Shown: positions 24,367 through 33,923, counted from the stretch's first letter. The stretch is DNA of 64,000 nt from Bacteriovorax sp. Seq25_V (GCF_000447795.1 NZ_AUNI01000009.1:1-64000); one strand, 5' to 3'. Notes: generated by a model from the letters alone, not told the origin. Made by a program: numbers and translations.

Positions 24367-25192
24367 ATTGTTTTACTTGATAAACGTGAACATCTTGCTG
24401 TGGGTATGGAATCGAAATTCCTTTGCTATCAAAAGTTAACTTAACTTTTTCCTGCATATCAAAAAATACTGGCCAATAATTTTCTGCTTTAACAAATGCT
24501 CTTACAACGAAATCAACTGAGCTTGCACCAAGGTTAGAAACAAAGATATCTGTTTTTGGATCTTTTAGAATTCTTTCATCACTCTCTGTAAGTTCTCTTA
24601 GAGTATCCTTTGCTAGTTTGAGATCATCTCCATACCCAATTCCAAAAGTCATATCAACTCTTCTAACTGGTTCGCGCGAGATATTTACAATTGAACCACT
24701 TGAGAGTGGACCATTTGGCAGGATAATTGTTTTCCTATCTCCCGTGTGGAGGACAGAATTAAAAACATTAATTGATTTTACTGTTCCTGCAAATCCTTGT
24801 GCTTCAATAAAGTCACCAACTTTGAATGGCTTAAAGAGAAGAATCATGACTCCTCCTGCGAAGTTAGATAACGTATCTTTAAGGGCGATACCAACAGCAA
24901 GACCTGCGGCACCAAAGATTGCGATAAGACTTGTTGTTTGTACACCGAGCATTCCAATAACAGCAATAATTAGGGCAGCTCTCAGAGTGATGTCAAAACC
25001 GGAGTTGATGAATGAACGAAGTGATGGTTCAACATTTTTCTTAACCATCGCCTTATCAAGCATCTTGTGTAAAAATTTAATAACTTTAAGTCCGATAAGA
25101 AAAAGAAGAATTGCTTTTAAGCCAATTAATCCATAAGTTTTACCTGCGGCAAGCGCTTGTTCTGCCAAAGTGTTTTGATTAAAAAAATTCAT
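24365..25192 (-). CDS. Small-conductance mechanosensitive channel (MscS family)
   Basis: 275 residues. Three N-terminal membrane helices are followed by the pore-lining segment (GIALKDTLSNFAGGVMILLF) and the beta-domain with FKVGDFIEAQGFAGTVKSIN and VFNSVLHTGDRKTIILPNG. This is the minimal E. coli MscS architecture. It opens under membrane tension to release solutes on osmotic downshock. AAGGA lies just before the ATG. The next upstream gene (solute-binding protein) is 14 nt away on the same strand. Confidence 0.92.
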   Translation of the reverse strand: MNFFNQNTLAEQALAAGKTYGLIGLKAILLFLIGLKVIKFLHKMLDKAMVKKNVEPSLRSFINSGFDITLRAALIIAVIGMLGVQTTSLIAIFGAAGLAVGIALKDTLSNFAGGVMILLFKPFKVGDFIEAQGFAGTVKSINVFNSVLHTGDRKTIILPNGPLSSGSIVNISREPVRRVDMTFGIGYGDDLKLAKDTLRELTESDERILKDPKTDIFVSNLGASSVDFVVRAFVKAENYWPVFFDMQEKVKLTFDSKGISIPYPQQDVHVYQVKQ

Positions 25193-25206
25193 TTTTTATC
25201 CTTATT

Positions 25207-25995
25207 TCAAATATTCATGATCTGTTCTAATAGAAAGGCCGTATTAATTTTATCTAGCCTACCATTATTAGTTAATTTCAGTAAACAACTGTTGAAGAGT
25301 TGTTGGTTATTCTTATCTTTAAAGACCATGTGAAAATTAGTTGAGTCGAAAATAGGACTAAATTTAACCGGAGAAAAGTAGGCTTGCTCTTTGGGATTAT
25401 CCTGCTGAAGTTTCTTTGTGTGAGAAGCAAAAATTATACCGTCGCTAATAACAGCATCCACTCTCGACTTTAGAAGCATTTTCGAATGAAGTTCTTGACT
25501 AGATTTTTCAACATAACTTTTAAATGTTGGGATTGCTTCTTTCAGTTTTGGTAGCATTGATGAAGCGCCAACAAATGAGATAACTCGAAGTCCTTTTAAG
25601 TCGTCTAGTGTATGGATATCTTTTTTAAGAGAGTAAAGCGTCGAGACACCATTCGTGTATTTGATATGCGGAGCGCTTGAAAAATACTTTGATTGAGTAT
25701 CGGGGCTAACTGTTGCGACAGCATCGAAATTTGTATCTTCCTCGAACCATTTCACATGTCTTCCATAGGGAGCTACGATAAATACTAGTTTTTTACCCAT
25801 ACAACCAAAGATTTCATGCACAATTCGTCCTTCTCGACCTAGGTCGTGTGTCGATTGTGATTTATTGAAGTCGCTTTTATTGGAGAAGTTATTGAATGTT
25901 CCTGCTATATCTGGTGCAAGTACTTTAATTTCCTGAGCAAGTAGTTGACTCTGGGTTATAATAAGCAGTAGTAAAAGTATATTGATCTTTATCAT
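25207..25995 (-). CDS. Orphan periplasmic solute-binding protein (SBP_bac_3-like)
   Basis: 262 residues with a signal peptide (MIKINILLLLLIITQSQLLA). It shows the class 3 substrate-binding layout: IKVLAPDIAG, GREGRIVHEIF, FDAVATVSPDTQS, then TLDDLKGLRVISFVGASS and RVDAVISDG. Such proteins bind amino acids or similar small molecules in the periplasm. No ABC permease or ATPase gene is adjacent, so it may serve a distant transporter or a sensor. Two other orphans of this type occur at 30122 and 44451. Confidence 0.75.
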   Translation of the reverse strand: MIKINILLLLLIITQSQLLAQEIKVLAPDIAGTFNNFSNKSDFNKSQSTHDLGREGRIVHEIFGCMGKKLVFIVAPYGRHVKWFEEDTNFDAVATVSPDTQSKYFSSAPHIKYTNGVSTLYSLKKDIHTLDDLKGLRVISFVGASSMLPKLKEAIPTFKSYVEKSSQELHSKMLLKSRVDAVISDGIIFASHTKKLQQDNPKEQAYFSPVKFSPIFDSTNFHMVFKDKNNQQLFNSCLLKLTNNGRLDKINTAFLLEQIMNI

Positions 25996-26044
25996 GAATG
26001 TATTTTATTGATAGTCATGTAAGAAGTCTACTTAGGAGTTAATT

Positions 26045-27349
26045 GTGAAGAATGTTGTCGCAAAATTGTCGATACTGCCACTGTTGGTATTTATTGCTAT
26101 ATATCTTGGAACAGGCCTTTATTATCAGGCACAGGGCATCGAATACGCCTTTTATCAATTGCCGTCACCCATTGCTATTATTCCAGCGATAGTTGTCGCT
26201 TTTATTGTTACGCGACGTTCGGTTTCAAGTTCTGTAGATATATTCACAAAAGGGGTGAGTGACAACAATATTATTACCATGTGTCTAATCTACTTACTGG
26301 CCGGTGCATTCTCAAGCGTTGCAAGTGCCAGTGGTGGAGTGGATGCTGTGGTCAGCGCTGGTCTCTCAATTATTCCAAGTTCCTTTATACTTCCTGGACT
26401 TTTTATCATCTCCTCAATAGTTTCAACTGCAATGGGAACGTCGATGGGAACAATTGGGGCCATCGCACCAATTGCTCTTGCTGTTGCCACAAAGGCAGGA
26501 TTTGATCTTCCTTTGACTGCTGGGGTTGTTCTCTCTGGAGCAATGTTTGGTGATAATCTTTCATTTATTTCTGATACAACGATTGCAGCGACAAAAACTC
26601 AAGGTTGTGAGATGAAAGATAAGTTCAAGGAGAACTTTAAAGTTTCAATGATTGCCGGAATGATTGTATTCATTCTCTTGATTTTTCTTTCTCCTACTCC
26701 ACAGCAAATTGAGATTAAGGAATATAATATTCTTCTCGTGATTCCTTACTTTGCGATTCTTGTTCTTGCTCTGATGGGTCTCAATGTTTTTGTTGTGTTG
26801 TTTTTTGGAATAATTCTTGCTGGTGTTATTGGAATGACACAAGGTTATGGAGGGGCAGCATTCTTGCAAGATGCATATAAGGGATTCACCAGCATGCAGG
26901 AGATCTTTATTCTATCGATGCTAATTGGAGGACTCTCTGAATTTATTAGAGTGGATGGTGGGCTTGATTATATAACTTCCAAAATTCAATCCTTCACTAA
27001 CTTTGTTGCAAAATGGAATAGAGGGCTTGCTGACCAACTTGGTATTATTTTGTTGGCGATAATATCTAATATCTGTATTGCAAACAATACCGTTGCAATT
27101 ATTGTGGTTGGACCAATTGCTAAGCAACTGGCTAAGGATGGAGATATTGAGCCGAAGCGTAGTGCGAGCTTACTTGATATCTTCGCTTGTGTGATCCAAG
27201 GATTATTGCCATATGGTGCACAGGCACTACTTCTTGGTGCAACATTTAAGATTTCTCCGCTATCAGTAGCATTCTCTTCATATTATTGTGTAATACTTGC
27301 TATCGTTGCAGTGACAATGATCATTTTTTCGAAACGAAATAAAGTTTAA
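26045..27349 (+). CDS. NhaC-family Na+/H+ antiporter
   Basis: 434 residues from a GTG start, with AGGAG 6 nt upstream. About 11 membrane helices; the NhaC-type signature SGAMFGDNLSFISDTTIAAT is intact, with TAMGTSMGTIGAIAPI before it and ISNICIANNTVAIIV near the end. It probably exchanges Na+ for protons, or an amine/acid pair as in the malate-lactate antiporters of the same family, across the inner membrane. It would fit a marine or salt-exposed host. The downstream gene is convergent with a 1-nt gap. Confidence 0.85.
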   Translation: MKNVVAKLSILPLLVFIAIYLGTGLYYQAQGIEYAFYQLPSPIAIIPAIVVAFIVTRRSVSSSVDIFTKGVSDNNIITMCLIYLLAGAFSSVASASGGVDAVVSAGLSIIPSSFILPGLFIISSIVSTAMGTSMGTIGAIAPIALAVATKAGFDLPLTAGVVLSGAMFGDNLSFISDTTIAATKTQGCEMKDKFKENFKVSMIAGMIVFILLIFLSPTPQQIEIKEYNILLVIPYFAILVLALMGLNVFVVLFFGIILAGVIGMTQGYGGAAFLQDAYKGFTSMQEIFILSMLIGGLSEFIRVDGGLDYITSKIQSFTNFVAKWNRGLADQLGIILLAIISNICIANNTVAIIVVGPIAKQLAKDGDIEPKRSASLLDIFACVIQGLLPYGAQALLLGATFKISPLSVAFSSYYCVILAIVAVTMIIFSKRNKV

Positions 27350-27350
27350 G

Positions 27351-27893
27351 TTAATTATATTGTGAGTGACTAAGGTTACTCACAAAATTCCTTATCTCTT
27401 TTCTTGATTTTAAATGAATGAAATTAATATTTTGATACTCTGGATTTTGCATTCTTTTGAAGTATTCAATGCGATTACTATCATAAGTTTTAAACATCCA
27501 TAAGGTCACAGAATCTTTTGAAAACATTCGTCTAAATGATTCGTTGATACCCTCATGCCCCCAGAGGTTTTCTTTTTTCAGCGCTCGAATTAACGAGCGC
27601 GTGAAGTTTTGATAGAGTGTTAACCATTTTGGAAGATCAATCCAAATAACGGTATCTGCTTGATGCCATGTTAAATGATTCGTTCTTTTGTAATTACCAT
27701 CAATGACCCAATTTCCATTTTCAATTTCTTTTTTAATCTTTTCAAAGAACTCATCATCGGTTGATTCACCCCAGTGTGGCTTCCAGAAAAGCTGATCAAG
27801 CTGAATGTGCTTGATTTTGAGAGTATTAGCGATTTGAGAAGCGAGAGTTGTTTTCCCGCTTCCAGTCGTTCCGATGATGATTACTTTCTTCAT
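27351..27893 (-). CDS. P-loop kinase-like ATPase (topology-modulation/FlaR-like)
   Basis: 180 residues with Walker A GTTGSGKTT at 8-16, a LDQLFWKPHW segment and WVIDGNYKRT, the pattern of the small adenylate-kinase-like family annotated as DNA topology modulation protein FlaR. The DTVIWIDLP strand fits Walker B. The actual substrate is not known. Its ATG overlaps the stop of the dienelactone-hydrolase-type gene by 1 nt, so both are on one transcript. Confidence 0.8.
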   Translation of the reverse strand: MKKVIIIGTTGSGKTTLASQIANTLKIKHIQLDQLFWKPHWGESTDDEFFEKIKKEIENGNWVIDGNYKRTNHLTWHQADTVIWIDLPKWLTLYQNFTRSLIRALKKENLWGHEGINESFRRMFSKDSVTLWMFKTYDSNRIEYFKRMQNPEYQNINFIHLKSRKEIRNFVSNLSHSQYN

Positions 27894-28615
27894 TATTTTT
27901 TAAATTGTTCTTTTAAGATTTCTGTAAGTCTTTTCCATGATTTCATGTCTGCATCTTTTCTATAACGTTCACTCCCAAATACAGAGAAGGCGTGTGGAGC
28001 ACCTGAGTATGTGATCATTTCGTGAGGAACATTATTTTCTTCCATTTCTTTTGCAATATTTGCAAAGTGATCCATTGTTACGGCTGTATCTGCTGTGCCA
28101 TGAAAAATTGTAATAGGAGCAGTAGCTCCCTTATAGCTTTGTCCCTCTGGCGTTTCTAGTCCTCCGTGAAAGCTTACGAAGCCAGTGAGCTTCTTTCCTG
28201 ATCTTGCAAGTTCTAAAACCGAAGTACCACCAAAACAATAGCCAACGGCAATCATTTGTTTTGTATTAAGACCTTGTTTTTGAGCTTCGTTAATTGCCTC
28301 ATTTAAAAGTTCTCTCATTTTGATACGATTATCATAAAGGCTCTTGGTCATTTTTTTTCTTTCTGGAATTTCGGCAGGACGTATTCCTTTTCCATACATA
28401 TCTGCAGCAAATACTGAATATCCAAGCTCTTTAAACATTTGTGCGCGCTTGATTTCGTAGTCAGTAATACCATCCCAGTCATGTATAATTAAGACTGTCG
28501 GAGCATTCTTACCTTGGTTAATAATGTAACCTTCGTAATCATTTCCACCGACTGTGTAAGTAATATTTTTAGAGTAGGCTAAGAGAGAAATCATTAAAAC
28601 AAGCAGGGCTTTCAT
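27893..28615 (-). CDS. Exported dienelactone-hydrolase-family protein
   Basis: 240 residues with a short signal peptide (MKALLVLMISLLAYS). The alpha/beta hydrolase fold has the Cys nucleophile in VGYCFGGTSVLELA, the acid in IFHGTADTAVT and the His in GAPHAFSVFG, the Cys-Asp-His triad of dienelactone hydrolases. It probably hydrolyses a small ester or lactone in the periplasm. A TAAAGGAG ribosome site precedes the ATG. Confidence 0.85.
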   Translation of the reverse strand: MKALLVLMISLLAYSKNITYTVGGNDYEGYIINQGKNAPTVLIIHDWDGITDYEIKRAQMFKELGYSVFAADMYGKGIRPAEIPERKKMTKSLYDNRIKMRELLNEAINEAQKQGLNTKQMIAVGYCFGGTSVLELARSGKKLTGFVSFHGGLETPEGQSYKGATAPITIFHGTADTAVTMDHFANIAKEMEENNVPHEMITYSGAPHAFSVFGSERYRKDADMKSWKRLTEILKEQFKK

Positions 28616-28690
28616 TGGACACTCCTTTAAGAATAATAATATTTATCATAACTATATAGCCTATGAGTTGACCATGGTTTAAAATAAACT

Positions 28691-30118
28691 ATGATAAAAT
28701 TTAACAATTCCTATACAAAACTTCCTGAACAATTTTACGGTGCGGCAACTCCGAGTGCAGCAGTAATGCCTAGGCTTATCGCTGTTAATGATTCACTTGC
28801 GAAGTTCTTGAATATTGATCTCTCAAGTTATTCTCAAGATGATTTAACTGGAATCTTTTCCGGTAAATTGATTCCAAGTGGGGCAGAGCCTATCGCTCTG
28901 GCTTACTCGGGTCATCAATTTGGTCATTTTAATCCAACGATGGGTGATGGGCGTGCAATATTAATTGGCGAAGTGATAGGAAGTGATGGGCTTCAGTATG
29001 ACATTCAACTTAAGGGAAGTGGTAAAACGCCATATTCAAAAAGAGGTGATGGACGTTCTTGGCTAGGTCCAGTCCTTCGAGAGTATGTTGTCAGTGAAGC
29101 AATGTATTCTTTAGGGATTCCGACAACAAGAGCACTTGGGGCAGCGGAGACTGGTGAAGATGTCTATAGAGAAGATGTACTACCTGGTGGAGTTTTTACA
29201 CGAGTGGCGAGAAGTCATATTCGTGTTGGCACATTTGAGCATTTTGCTTCACGTGGAGATATTCAGAATTTAAAAATTCTGTGTGATTATGCAATTAATC
29301 GTCACGATTCTGACCTAAACGATCATGCAGATAAGTATAATATTTTCTTTGATCGCATATTTAAGAGAAAGTTAGATCTCGTCTCAAAGTGGATGGGGGT
29401 AGGTTTTATTCATGGAGTCATGAATACTGATAATACATCCATCTCAGGAGAAACTCTTGATTTTGGTCCTTGTGCATTTATGGATCACTTTTCTTACAAT
29501 AAGGTTTTTAGCTCAATTGATACTCATGGAAGATATGCCTATTCTAATCAAGGACGTATTGCCGTTTGGAATTTATCAGTACTTGCAAATGCGCTTTTTC
29601 CACTTCTCCAAAGAGAGGGAGAGTCTCAGGAAGAAGCAGTGAAGAGACTTGAATCAGCCTTTGACGATTATAGTAAATACTATGATTCTAAGTGGCTTGA
29701 GGTAATGGGAAAAAAGCTTGGTCTTTTCAATGCCACAGAATCTGATCGACCGCTTATAGGTCAGTTTTTAAATTACCTCGAAGAGCATAACCAGGATTTC
29801 ACAAATATTTTTAGATCATTAAATACTCTAGAGTTTGTTGACAAAGAATTTGAGAAGGAATGGCTTCTTCGTCTCGATTTACAGGAAAAGACGCAAGAAG
29901 AAGCAATTTCATTGATGAACTCAGTTAATCCTTATGTGATTCCAAGAAATCATCAGATAGAAAAAATGATCAGGCTTGCCGTTGATGGTGACTACACACT
30001 TTTTGAAAAACTTCTAAAAGTATTACAAAATCCATATGAGGAGAATGTATCAAATCTTAAGTTTACTCTACCTCCAAATAATGACGAAGTGGTGAAGAGA
30101 ACATTCTGTGGAACCTGA
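28691..30118 (+). CDS. selO: SelO/YdiU protein adenylyltransferase
   Basis: 475 residues, slightly shorter than E. coli YdiU (478). The pseudokinase-fold AMPylase motifs are present: YSGHQFG, GDGRAILIGE, LKGSGKTPYSKRGDGR, REYVVSEAMYSLGIPTTRAL, RVARSHIRVGTFEHFA and the metal/nucleotide site FIHGVMNTDN followed by DFGPCAFMD. It ends in FCGT, where the C-terminal Cys equals the selenocysteine region of animal SelO. SelO transfers AMP to proteins during redox stress. It is transcribed alone, convergent with a solute-binding protein gene. Confidence 0.93.
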   Translation: MIKFNNSYTKLPEQFYGAATPSAAVMPRLIAVNDSLAKFLNIDLSSYSQDDLTGIFSGKLIPSGAEPIALAYSGHQFGHFNPTMGDGRAILIGEVIGSDGLQYDIQLKGSGKTPYSKRGDGRSWLGPVLREYVVSEAMYSLGIPTTRALGAAETGEDVYREDVLPGGVFTRVARSHIRVGTFEHFASRGDIQNLKILCDYAINRHDSDLNDHADKYNIFFDRIFKRKLDLVSKWMGVGFIHGVMNTDNTSISGETLDFGPCAFMDHFSYNKVFSSIDTHGRYAYSNQGRIAVWNLSVLANALFPLLQREGESQEEAVKRLESAFDDYSKYYDSKWLEVMGKKLGLFNATESDRPLIGQFLNYLEEHNQDFTNIFRSLNTLEFVDKEFEKEWLLRLDLQEKTQEEAISLMNSVNPYVIPRNHQIEKMIRLAVDGDYTLFEKLLKVLQNPYEENVSNLKFTLPPNNDEVVKRTFCGT

Positions 30119-30121
30119 AAT

Positions 30122-30856
30122 TTAGTTTATTTCATCATAGAAAATGGCGTCATTAACAAGAAAGTTATTCTTTAGCTTTTTCAAATTATTAATGAAAATA
30201 TTTCTGATTTTTTCGTCTTTAAACATAAAGCCGTTCTTACTCTTGCCAAATAGTGGTTTCATGTCAAATAAGGTATTCTTAGAAATTTTCCCTTCTTTTA
30301 TTAATAATTCACGATAATAGTTGAAAATTTGTTTATCCATTTGAATAAAATCATAGCGCTTGTTGAAGAGTAAAAGGACTTGTTTTTTTTGATCATGTGT
30401 TTCTGCGTATTGAATATTCTCTTTCACCATTTTTGCATATTCACTACCCATTCGTGTCGAAGCACCTTGCCAAGATAAAAGTGAGTACTTTTTTAATTCA
30501 TCAATTGATGAAATATCAAGTTTTCTCTCTCTTAAGGAGATAGCGTAATTTTCATAGGCGTAGAAATTGTTAGAAAAGTAGCCTTTAAGATCATGCTCCT
30601 TAATAACTTTTTTATTAATATCTGAAACAATATCAACCTCATTGTTTTTGTAGCTTAATATTCTTCTGGCGTATGGATCAAAAGAAAAAACTAATTCGTA
30701 ACCCTCTTTTGATAATGTTTCCTTGATGATGTCGAGAAGTATGCCGCCATCAAGACTAACCCATGGTTGCAGTGTTTCCCCAAATGATATCTTCAATTGT
30801 TTTGAAGCATATGAGCTTTGACAGAACAATAAAATAGTAAGGATGATAACTTTCAT
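30122..30856 (-). CDS. Orphan periplasmic solute-binding protein
   Basis: 244 residues with a signal peptide (MKVIILTILLFCQSSYA). The first part (LKISFGETLQPW, GGILLDIIKETLSKEGYEL, NNEVDIVSDINKK) and the IDELKKYSLLSWQGAST segment fit the class 3 binding-protein fold. No transport genes are nearby. It is one of three orphan proteins of this kind in the window. The ligand cannot be read from sequence. Confidence 0.65.
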   Translation of the reverse strand: MKVIILTILLFCQSSYASKQLKISFGETLQPWVSLDGGILLDIIKETLSKEGYELVFSFDPYARRILSYKNNEVDIVSDINKKVIKEHDLKGYFSNNFYAYENYAISLRERKLDISSIDELKKYSLLSWQGASTRMGSEYAKMVKENIQYAETHDQKKQVLLLFNKRYDFIQMDKQIFNYYRELLIKEGKISKNTLFDMKPLFGKSKNGFMFKDEKIRNIFINNLKKLKNNFLVNDAIFYDEIN

Positions 30857-31112
30857 AATGGTGTATTCTCTCTTGATTAAGATTTTATAGTGTATAGTAT
30901 ACTTGATAAAAAAATAAAGTGTTTATATTTATTGCATGTAGAGAAGATGCAGAAGAAAAAATGATTGAAGTTGCTCATCTTAAGTGAGGAAAATAACCAA
31001 AAATACATTACTTTAGTAAATTTAAGGACAGTACAAACGTTATCCACATTTTAGTGGAGTGATTATATAATGATGAATTGTGAAGAGAATAAAATTGAAA
31101 GGTAAAAAAATA

Positions 31113-31610
31113 ATGACTGAAAATAGTAAAGTGGTTTTAAGAAAATTAGACACAAAATATATTGATGAATATTTTGAAATGATAAATAGTCTAGAAGTTC
31201 ATGAGATGACAGAACCAAACACTCTTTTTAAACCTTTTTCCTATGAAGAAATAAAAGACTGGCTTGATTGTTTAGAAGGGAAAGATAATCGGAAAGATTT
31301 CGCAATTGTACTCGAAGATATTGAAACGTTTGTAGGGGAAGTTGTGTTGAATGAAATTAAGGATAAATGTTGTAATCTTCGAATTGCTCTTTTGCCAATT
31401 TTTTTTAATAAGGGATATGGTACTCAGGCGATTAAATTGGCCATACAATATGCTACTAATGAATTGAATTTAGAGCGTATAGAGTTAGATGTTTATAATA
31501 TTAATCAAAGAGGTATTAGAGTATATAAAAAATGTGGTTTTGAAGAAGTTTCAAAGATAAAAATATCAGATGACCTATACGAAATTCGAATGAGTTTAGA
31601 AAAAGTGTAG
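31113..31610 (+). CDS. GNAT-family N-acetyltransferase (RimJ-like)
   Basis: 165 residues from the ATG at 31113 (AAAGG 10 nt before it); an in-frame GTG at 31080 is less likely. RimJ/RimL-type features: VVLRKLDTKYIDEYFEMI, FVGEVVLNEI, then the acetyl-CoA loop NKGYGTQAIKLAIQYA and LERIELDVYNINQRGIRVYK. Acetylates an amine or a protein N-terminus; the substrate is unknown. It stands alone behind a 256-nt intergenic stretch. A TATAAT at 31066-31071 is a possible -10 element. Confidence 0.85.
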   Translation: MTENSKVVLRKLDTKYIDEYFEMINSLEVHEMTEPNTLFKPFSYEEIKDWLDCLEGKDNRKDFAIVLEDIETFVGEVVLNEIKDKCCNLRIALLPIFFNKGYGTQAIKLAIQYATNELNLERIELDVYNINQRGIRVYKKCGFEEVSKIKISDDLYEIRMSLEKV

Positions 31611-31799
31611 AAAAATCTGTTATCAATAAACAAAAAGTTAGAGACTTATTTACTCCGATAAAAGCTAATACCCTTTACATATCAAATTTTTTTTCATTTT
31701 CGCCATTCGGATTTGCTGTAGTAATTTTATCAAGTTTAAAAATATTTATTAATATCTTTGTTGCTAATATAATGTTTTAAAGTCAACAAGGGATATTTA

Positions 31800-32885
31800 A
31801 TGAAGTCTATTTATTTGTATAATGCTCTAACAGGACATCGTGAATCAGATAACAAAAATGAAAATGCATATTACTTGTCTCGATTATTAAATTTGAGAAA
31901 TGAGTTATTAGTGAAGCAAGTTCAAATAGCAGATGTTGCACCAAAGCTTTTAGAAGTAATAAAGAATCATCCAAGTTTTGAAAAAGTTTCTAGGGTGTGC
32001 CTTGCTATTAATTTACCTCTCAGTAATAAGCTTGAGGTTCTTTCTGTTGGAACAACAATTGATAATAATTTAATGAAAAGTGGATATTCATGCTTTATCA
32101 GTAGTAAAAGTAGTTTGCAGAAAATTAATAACGGAGACACTAGAGTTTTTTCTAATATTGATAATATTTTAGAGAGCTACGTCAATGATAATAAACCAGC
32201 TCAAAGAAGTATCTTTTATCTCAGTAAGATGGGAGTAAAGAGTGGAATTACGATTCAATTGAAGTCTGGGGGGCTGACTGGATATCTTTTTTTAAACTCT
32301 AATGAGATTGGGTATTTTGATAGTTCTATCAAGAGTGATTCAACATACCTCAACTTACTAGAGTTAGTATGTACAGAAGTTTTTAGCTCTTTGGCAAATG
32401 AGTTTAGAGCTCTTGGAAATATTGATGATTACATTGCTCGCTTTCCAAAAGAATATATCTTTTCTAATATTCATCAAAAAAATCACATTGGAATAGAGCT
32501 ACTTTCAGAAAGTATTTCTCAGTATATTCATGGAAATATCAAATTTGAGATTGTTGACAATACTGAAGCCTCATCTCTTATTCCATGGGGGCAAGTTTCC
32601 TTAATTCTTTCAGTAATTTTAAAGGACTTAAAGTTGGCTAGTATTAACAACCTCCCAATAAGTTTGTATGAAGAAGAAGAGAACTTGTTAGTTTCTATTT
32701 CTAGTAAAGAAGTCGTAGAGGAGATGGAAAATCTTCCAATTGAATATTATAAAGCAATTAGAAAATTTTCAAAAAACTTAGGCATTGAGCTTTCTAGAAG
32801 CCGAGATAAGTTTTGGATGAAACTTAAAATTGATAAATATTCTCATCGTGAAGTTGATGTTGATTACAGCACTCCTCATGAATAA
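31800..32885 (+). CDS. GAF-like protein with degenerate kinase-type C-terminus
   Basis: 361 residues, no signal peptide. The middle (about 90-190, with VKSGITIQLKSGGLTGYLFL) looks like a GAF sensory domain. The end (about 255-345) has the strand-helix rhythm of a GHKL ATPase domain (SLILSVILKDLKLASI, ISLYEEEENLLVSIS, KFSKNLGIELSRS) without the N, G1 or G2 boxes, so ATP binding is doubtful. I infer a cytoplasmic sensor or scaffold derived from a histidine kinase. It is not adjacent to a response regulator. Confidence 0.45.
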   Translation: MKSIYLYNALTGHRESDNKNENAYYLSRLLNLRNELLVKQVQIADVAPKLLEVIKNHPSFEKVSRVCLAINLPLSNKLEVLSVGTTIDNNLMKSGYSCFISSKSSLQKINNGDTRVFSNIDNILESYVNDNKPAQRSIFYLSKMGVKSGITIQLKSGGLTGYLFLNSNEIGYFDSSIKSDSTYLNLLELVCTEVFSSLANEFRALGNIDDYIARFPKEYIFSNIHQKNHIGIELLSESISQYIHGNIKFEIVDNTEASSLIPWGQVSLILSVILKDLKLASINNLPISLYEEEENLLVSISSKEVVEEMENLPIEYYKAIRKFSKNLGIELSRSRDKFWMKLKIDKYSHREVDVDYSTPHE

Positions 32886-32934
32886 AGCGTATTATTGTTT
32901 AAAATTTATTTTGAGTAGATATTTGAAACAAAAA

Positions 32935-32962
32935 AGCCTCGAGTGGGTTAGAAACGAGGCTT
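32935..32962 (-). terminator. Terminator of tRNA-His
   Basis: AAGCCTCG/CGAGGCTT stem with a 12-nt loop; on the minus strand it is followed by TTTTG and lies about 50 nt past the tRNA 3' end. Confidence 0.75.
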
Positions 32963-33014
32963 AGTTATGATTACTCCGAAGAGATGGTCATCAAAATGAA
33001 TGTCCTAGAAATAA

Positions 33015-33091
33015 TGGGGTGGCCGATGGGACTTGAACCCACGACAACCAGAATCACAATCTGGCGCTCTACCGACTGAACTACGGCCACC
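33015..33091 (-). tRNA. tRNA-His (anticodon GTG)
   Basis: 77 nt with G-1 before the acceptor and an encoded CCA. Acceptor GTGGCCG/CGGCCAC, D-arm GTTC/GAGC, anticodon stem CCAGA/TCTGG around TTGTGAT, T-arm GTGGG-TTCAAGT-CCCAT. The extra G-1 is the histidine identity element. Only one complete copy is seen here and no integrated element is visible next to it. Confidence 0.95.
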
Positions 33092-33191
33092 ATATTTCGT
33101 AGAATCTTTTTATAGGTGTTTTCTGGCTTTTCGTCAATATAATATTTGAAATCCTGTATTTTTAGGCCTGAAAAATAGATAAATATATTTT

Positions 33192-33221
33192 TTGACGTTC
33201 TGTGCGTCAATTAGTTAGAAT
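33192..33221 (+). promoter_or_regulatory. Sigma-70-type promoter with overlapping inverted repeat
   Basis: TTGACG (33192-33197), 18-bp spacer and TAGAAT (33216-33221). The -35 box is one arm of a perfect inverted repeat TTGACG-ttctgtg-CGTCAA, a plausible operator. The parA promoter at 42638 starts with a near-identical TTGACGTT(C/G)TGTG segment. Confidence 0.6.
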
Positions 33222-33263
33222 AATAAGTAATTAAAATAATTCAAAACATCAGGGAAGGTGCAT

Positions 33264-33869
33264 ATGAAAAGAATTCTTACGTTAGCGGTATCGCTTTATT
33301 CAGCTAGTATTTTCGCATACGGGATCGGTTATACAACTCACCCAATGCCAGAAGGTCAAAAATCAATTTCAACTGAAATGACTGGAATTACATCAGGTGA
33401 TGGTGGAATGGGTCTTCAGGTTAGATATACTCAAAAACTAAATAAAATGCTTTCAGTAGACGCTGGTCTAGGTATCTCTGGTGGTGACCGTGAGCAAAGA
33501 TTCTTCGTTGGTGCAGACTACGAAATCTTTCCAGATTACCTACGTCAACCAAGATTCTCTTTAAAGACAAATATCGAAAGAGCAGATGAGTTTGGAAATA
33601 CTTTTACAATTATTTCTGCAGCTCCAACTCTTTCTAAAGGATTTAACTTTTGGGGAAAAGAAGCATTCCCATATGTTTCACTTCCAGTAGGTCTTTCTCT
33701 TAATAGTGATGACAGTACATATGAAAGTGTAGCATCGTTAAATACAGGTATTAACGGACAGCTTCCAATTGAAGGTTACAAGCACCTTAATGGAAATCTT
33801 GAACTTCAAGTTGGCCTGAAAGATTCTTTCACTGCTGTACTTGTTGGTCTTGCTTTTCCAATGAACTAA
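33264..33869 (+). CDS. Outer-membrane beta-barrel protein candidate
   Basis: 201 residues from the ATG at 33264, with AGGGAAGG upstream; an in-frame GTG at 33258 is an alternative. A signal peptide (MKRILTLAVSLYSASIFA) is followed by alternating amphipathic strands (GLQVRYTQKLNKMLSVDAGL, RFFVGADYEIF, FSLKTNIERADE, LELQVGLKDSFTAVLVGLAF). The chain ends in a strand with a terminal hydrophobic stretch, as in small barrels. Codon use suggests good expression. Function unknown. Confidence 0.55.
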   Translation: MKRILTLAVSLYSASIFAYGIGYTTHPMPEGQKSISTEMTGITSGDGGMGLQVRYTQKLNKMLSVDAGLGISGGDREQRFFVGADYEIFPDYLRQPRFSLKTNIERADEFGNTFTIISAAPTLSKGFNFWGKEAFPYVSLPVGLSLNSDDSTYESVASLNTGINGQLPIEGYKHLNGNLELQVGLKDSFTAVLVGLAFPMN

Positions 33870-33892
33870 TCTCAAATTATAAAATCATAGAA

Positions 33893-33923
33893 GGGTAGTG
33901 TGTACGCATTACCCTTTTTTTTT
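33893..33923 (+). terminator. Terminator after the barrel-protein gene
   Basis: GGGTAGTG/CATTACCC stem (one G-T pair), 6-nt loop, then nine T. Confidence 0.85.

Noticed and set aside
31040..31048. Perfect TTATCCACA DnaA-box sequence upstream of the GNAT gene
   Set aside because: A single 9-mer is expected about every 130 kb per sequence and both strands, so one hit in 64 kb is unremarkable. No cluster, no AT-rich unwinding element and no replication gene is nearby.
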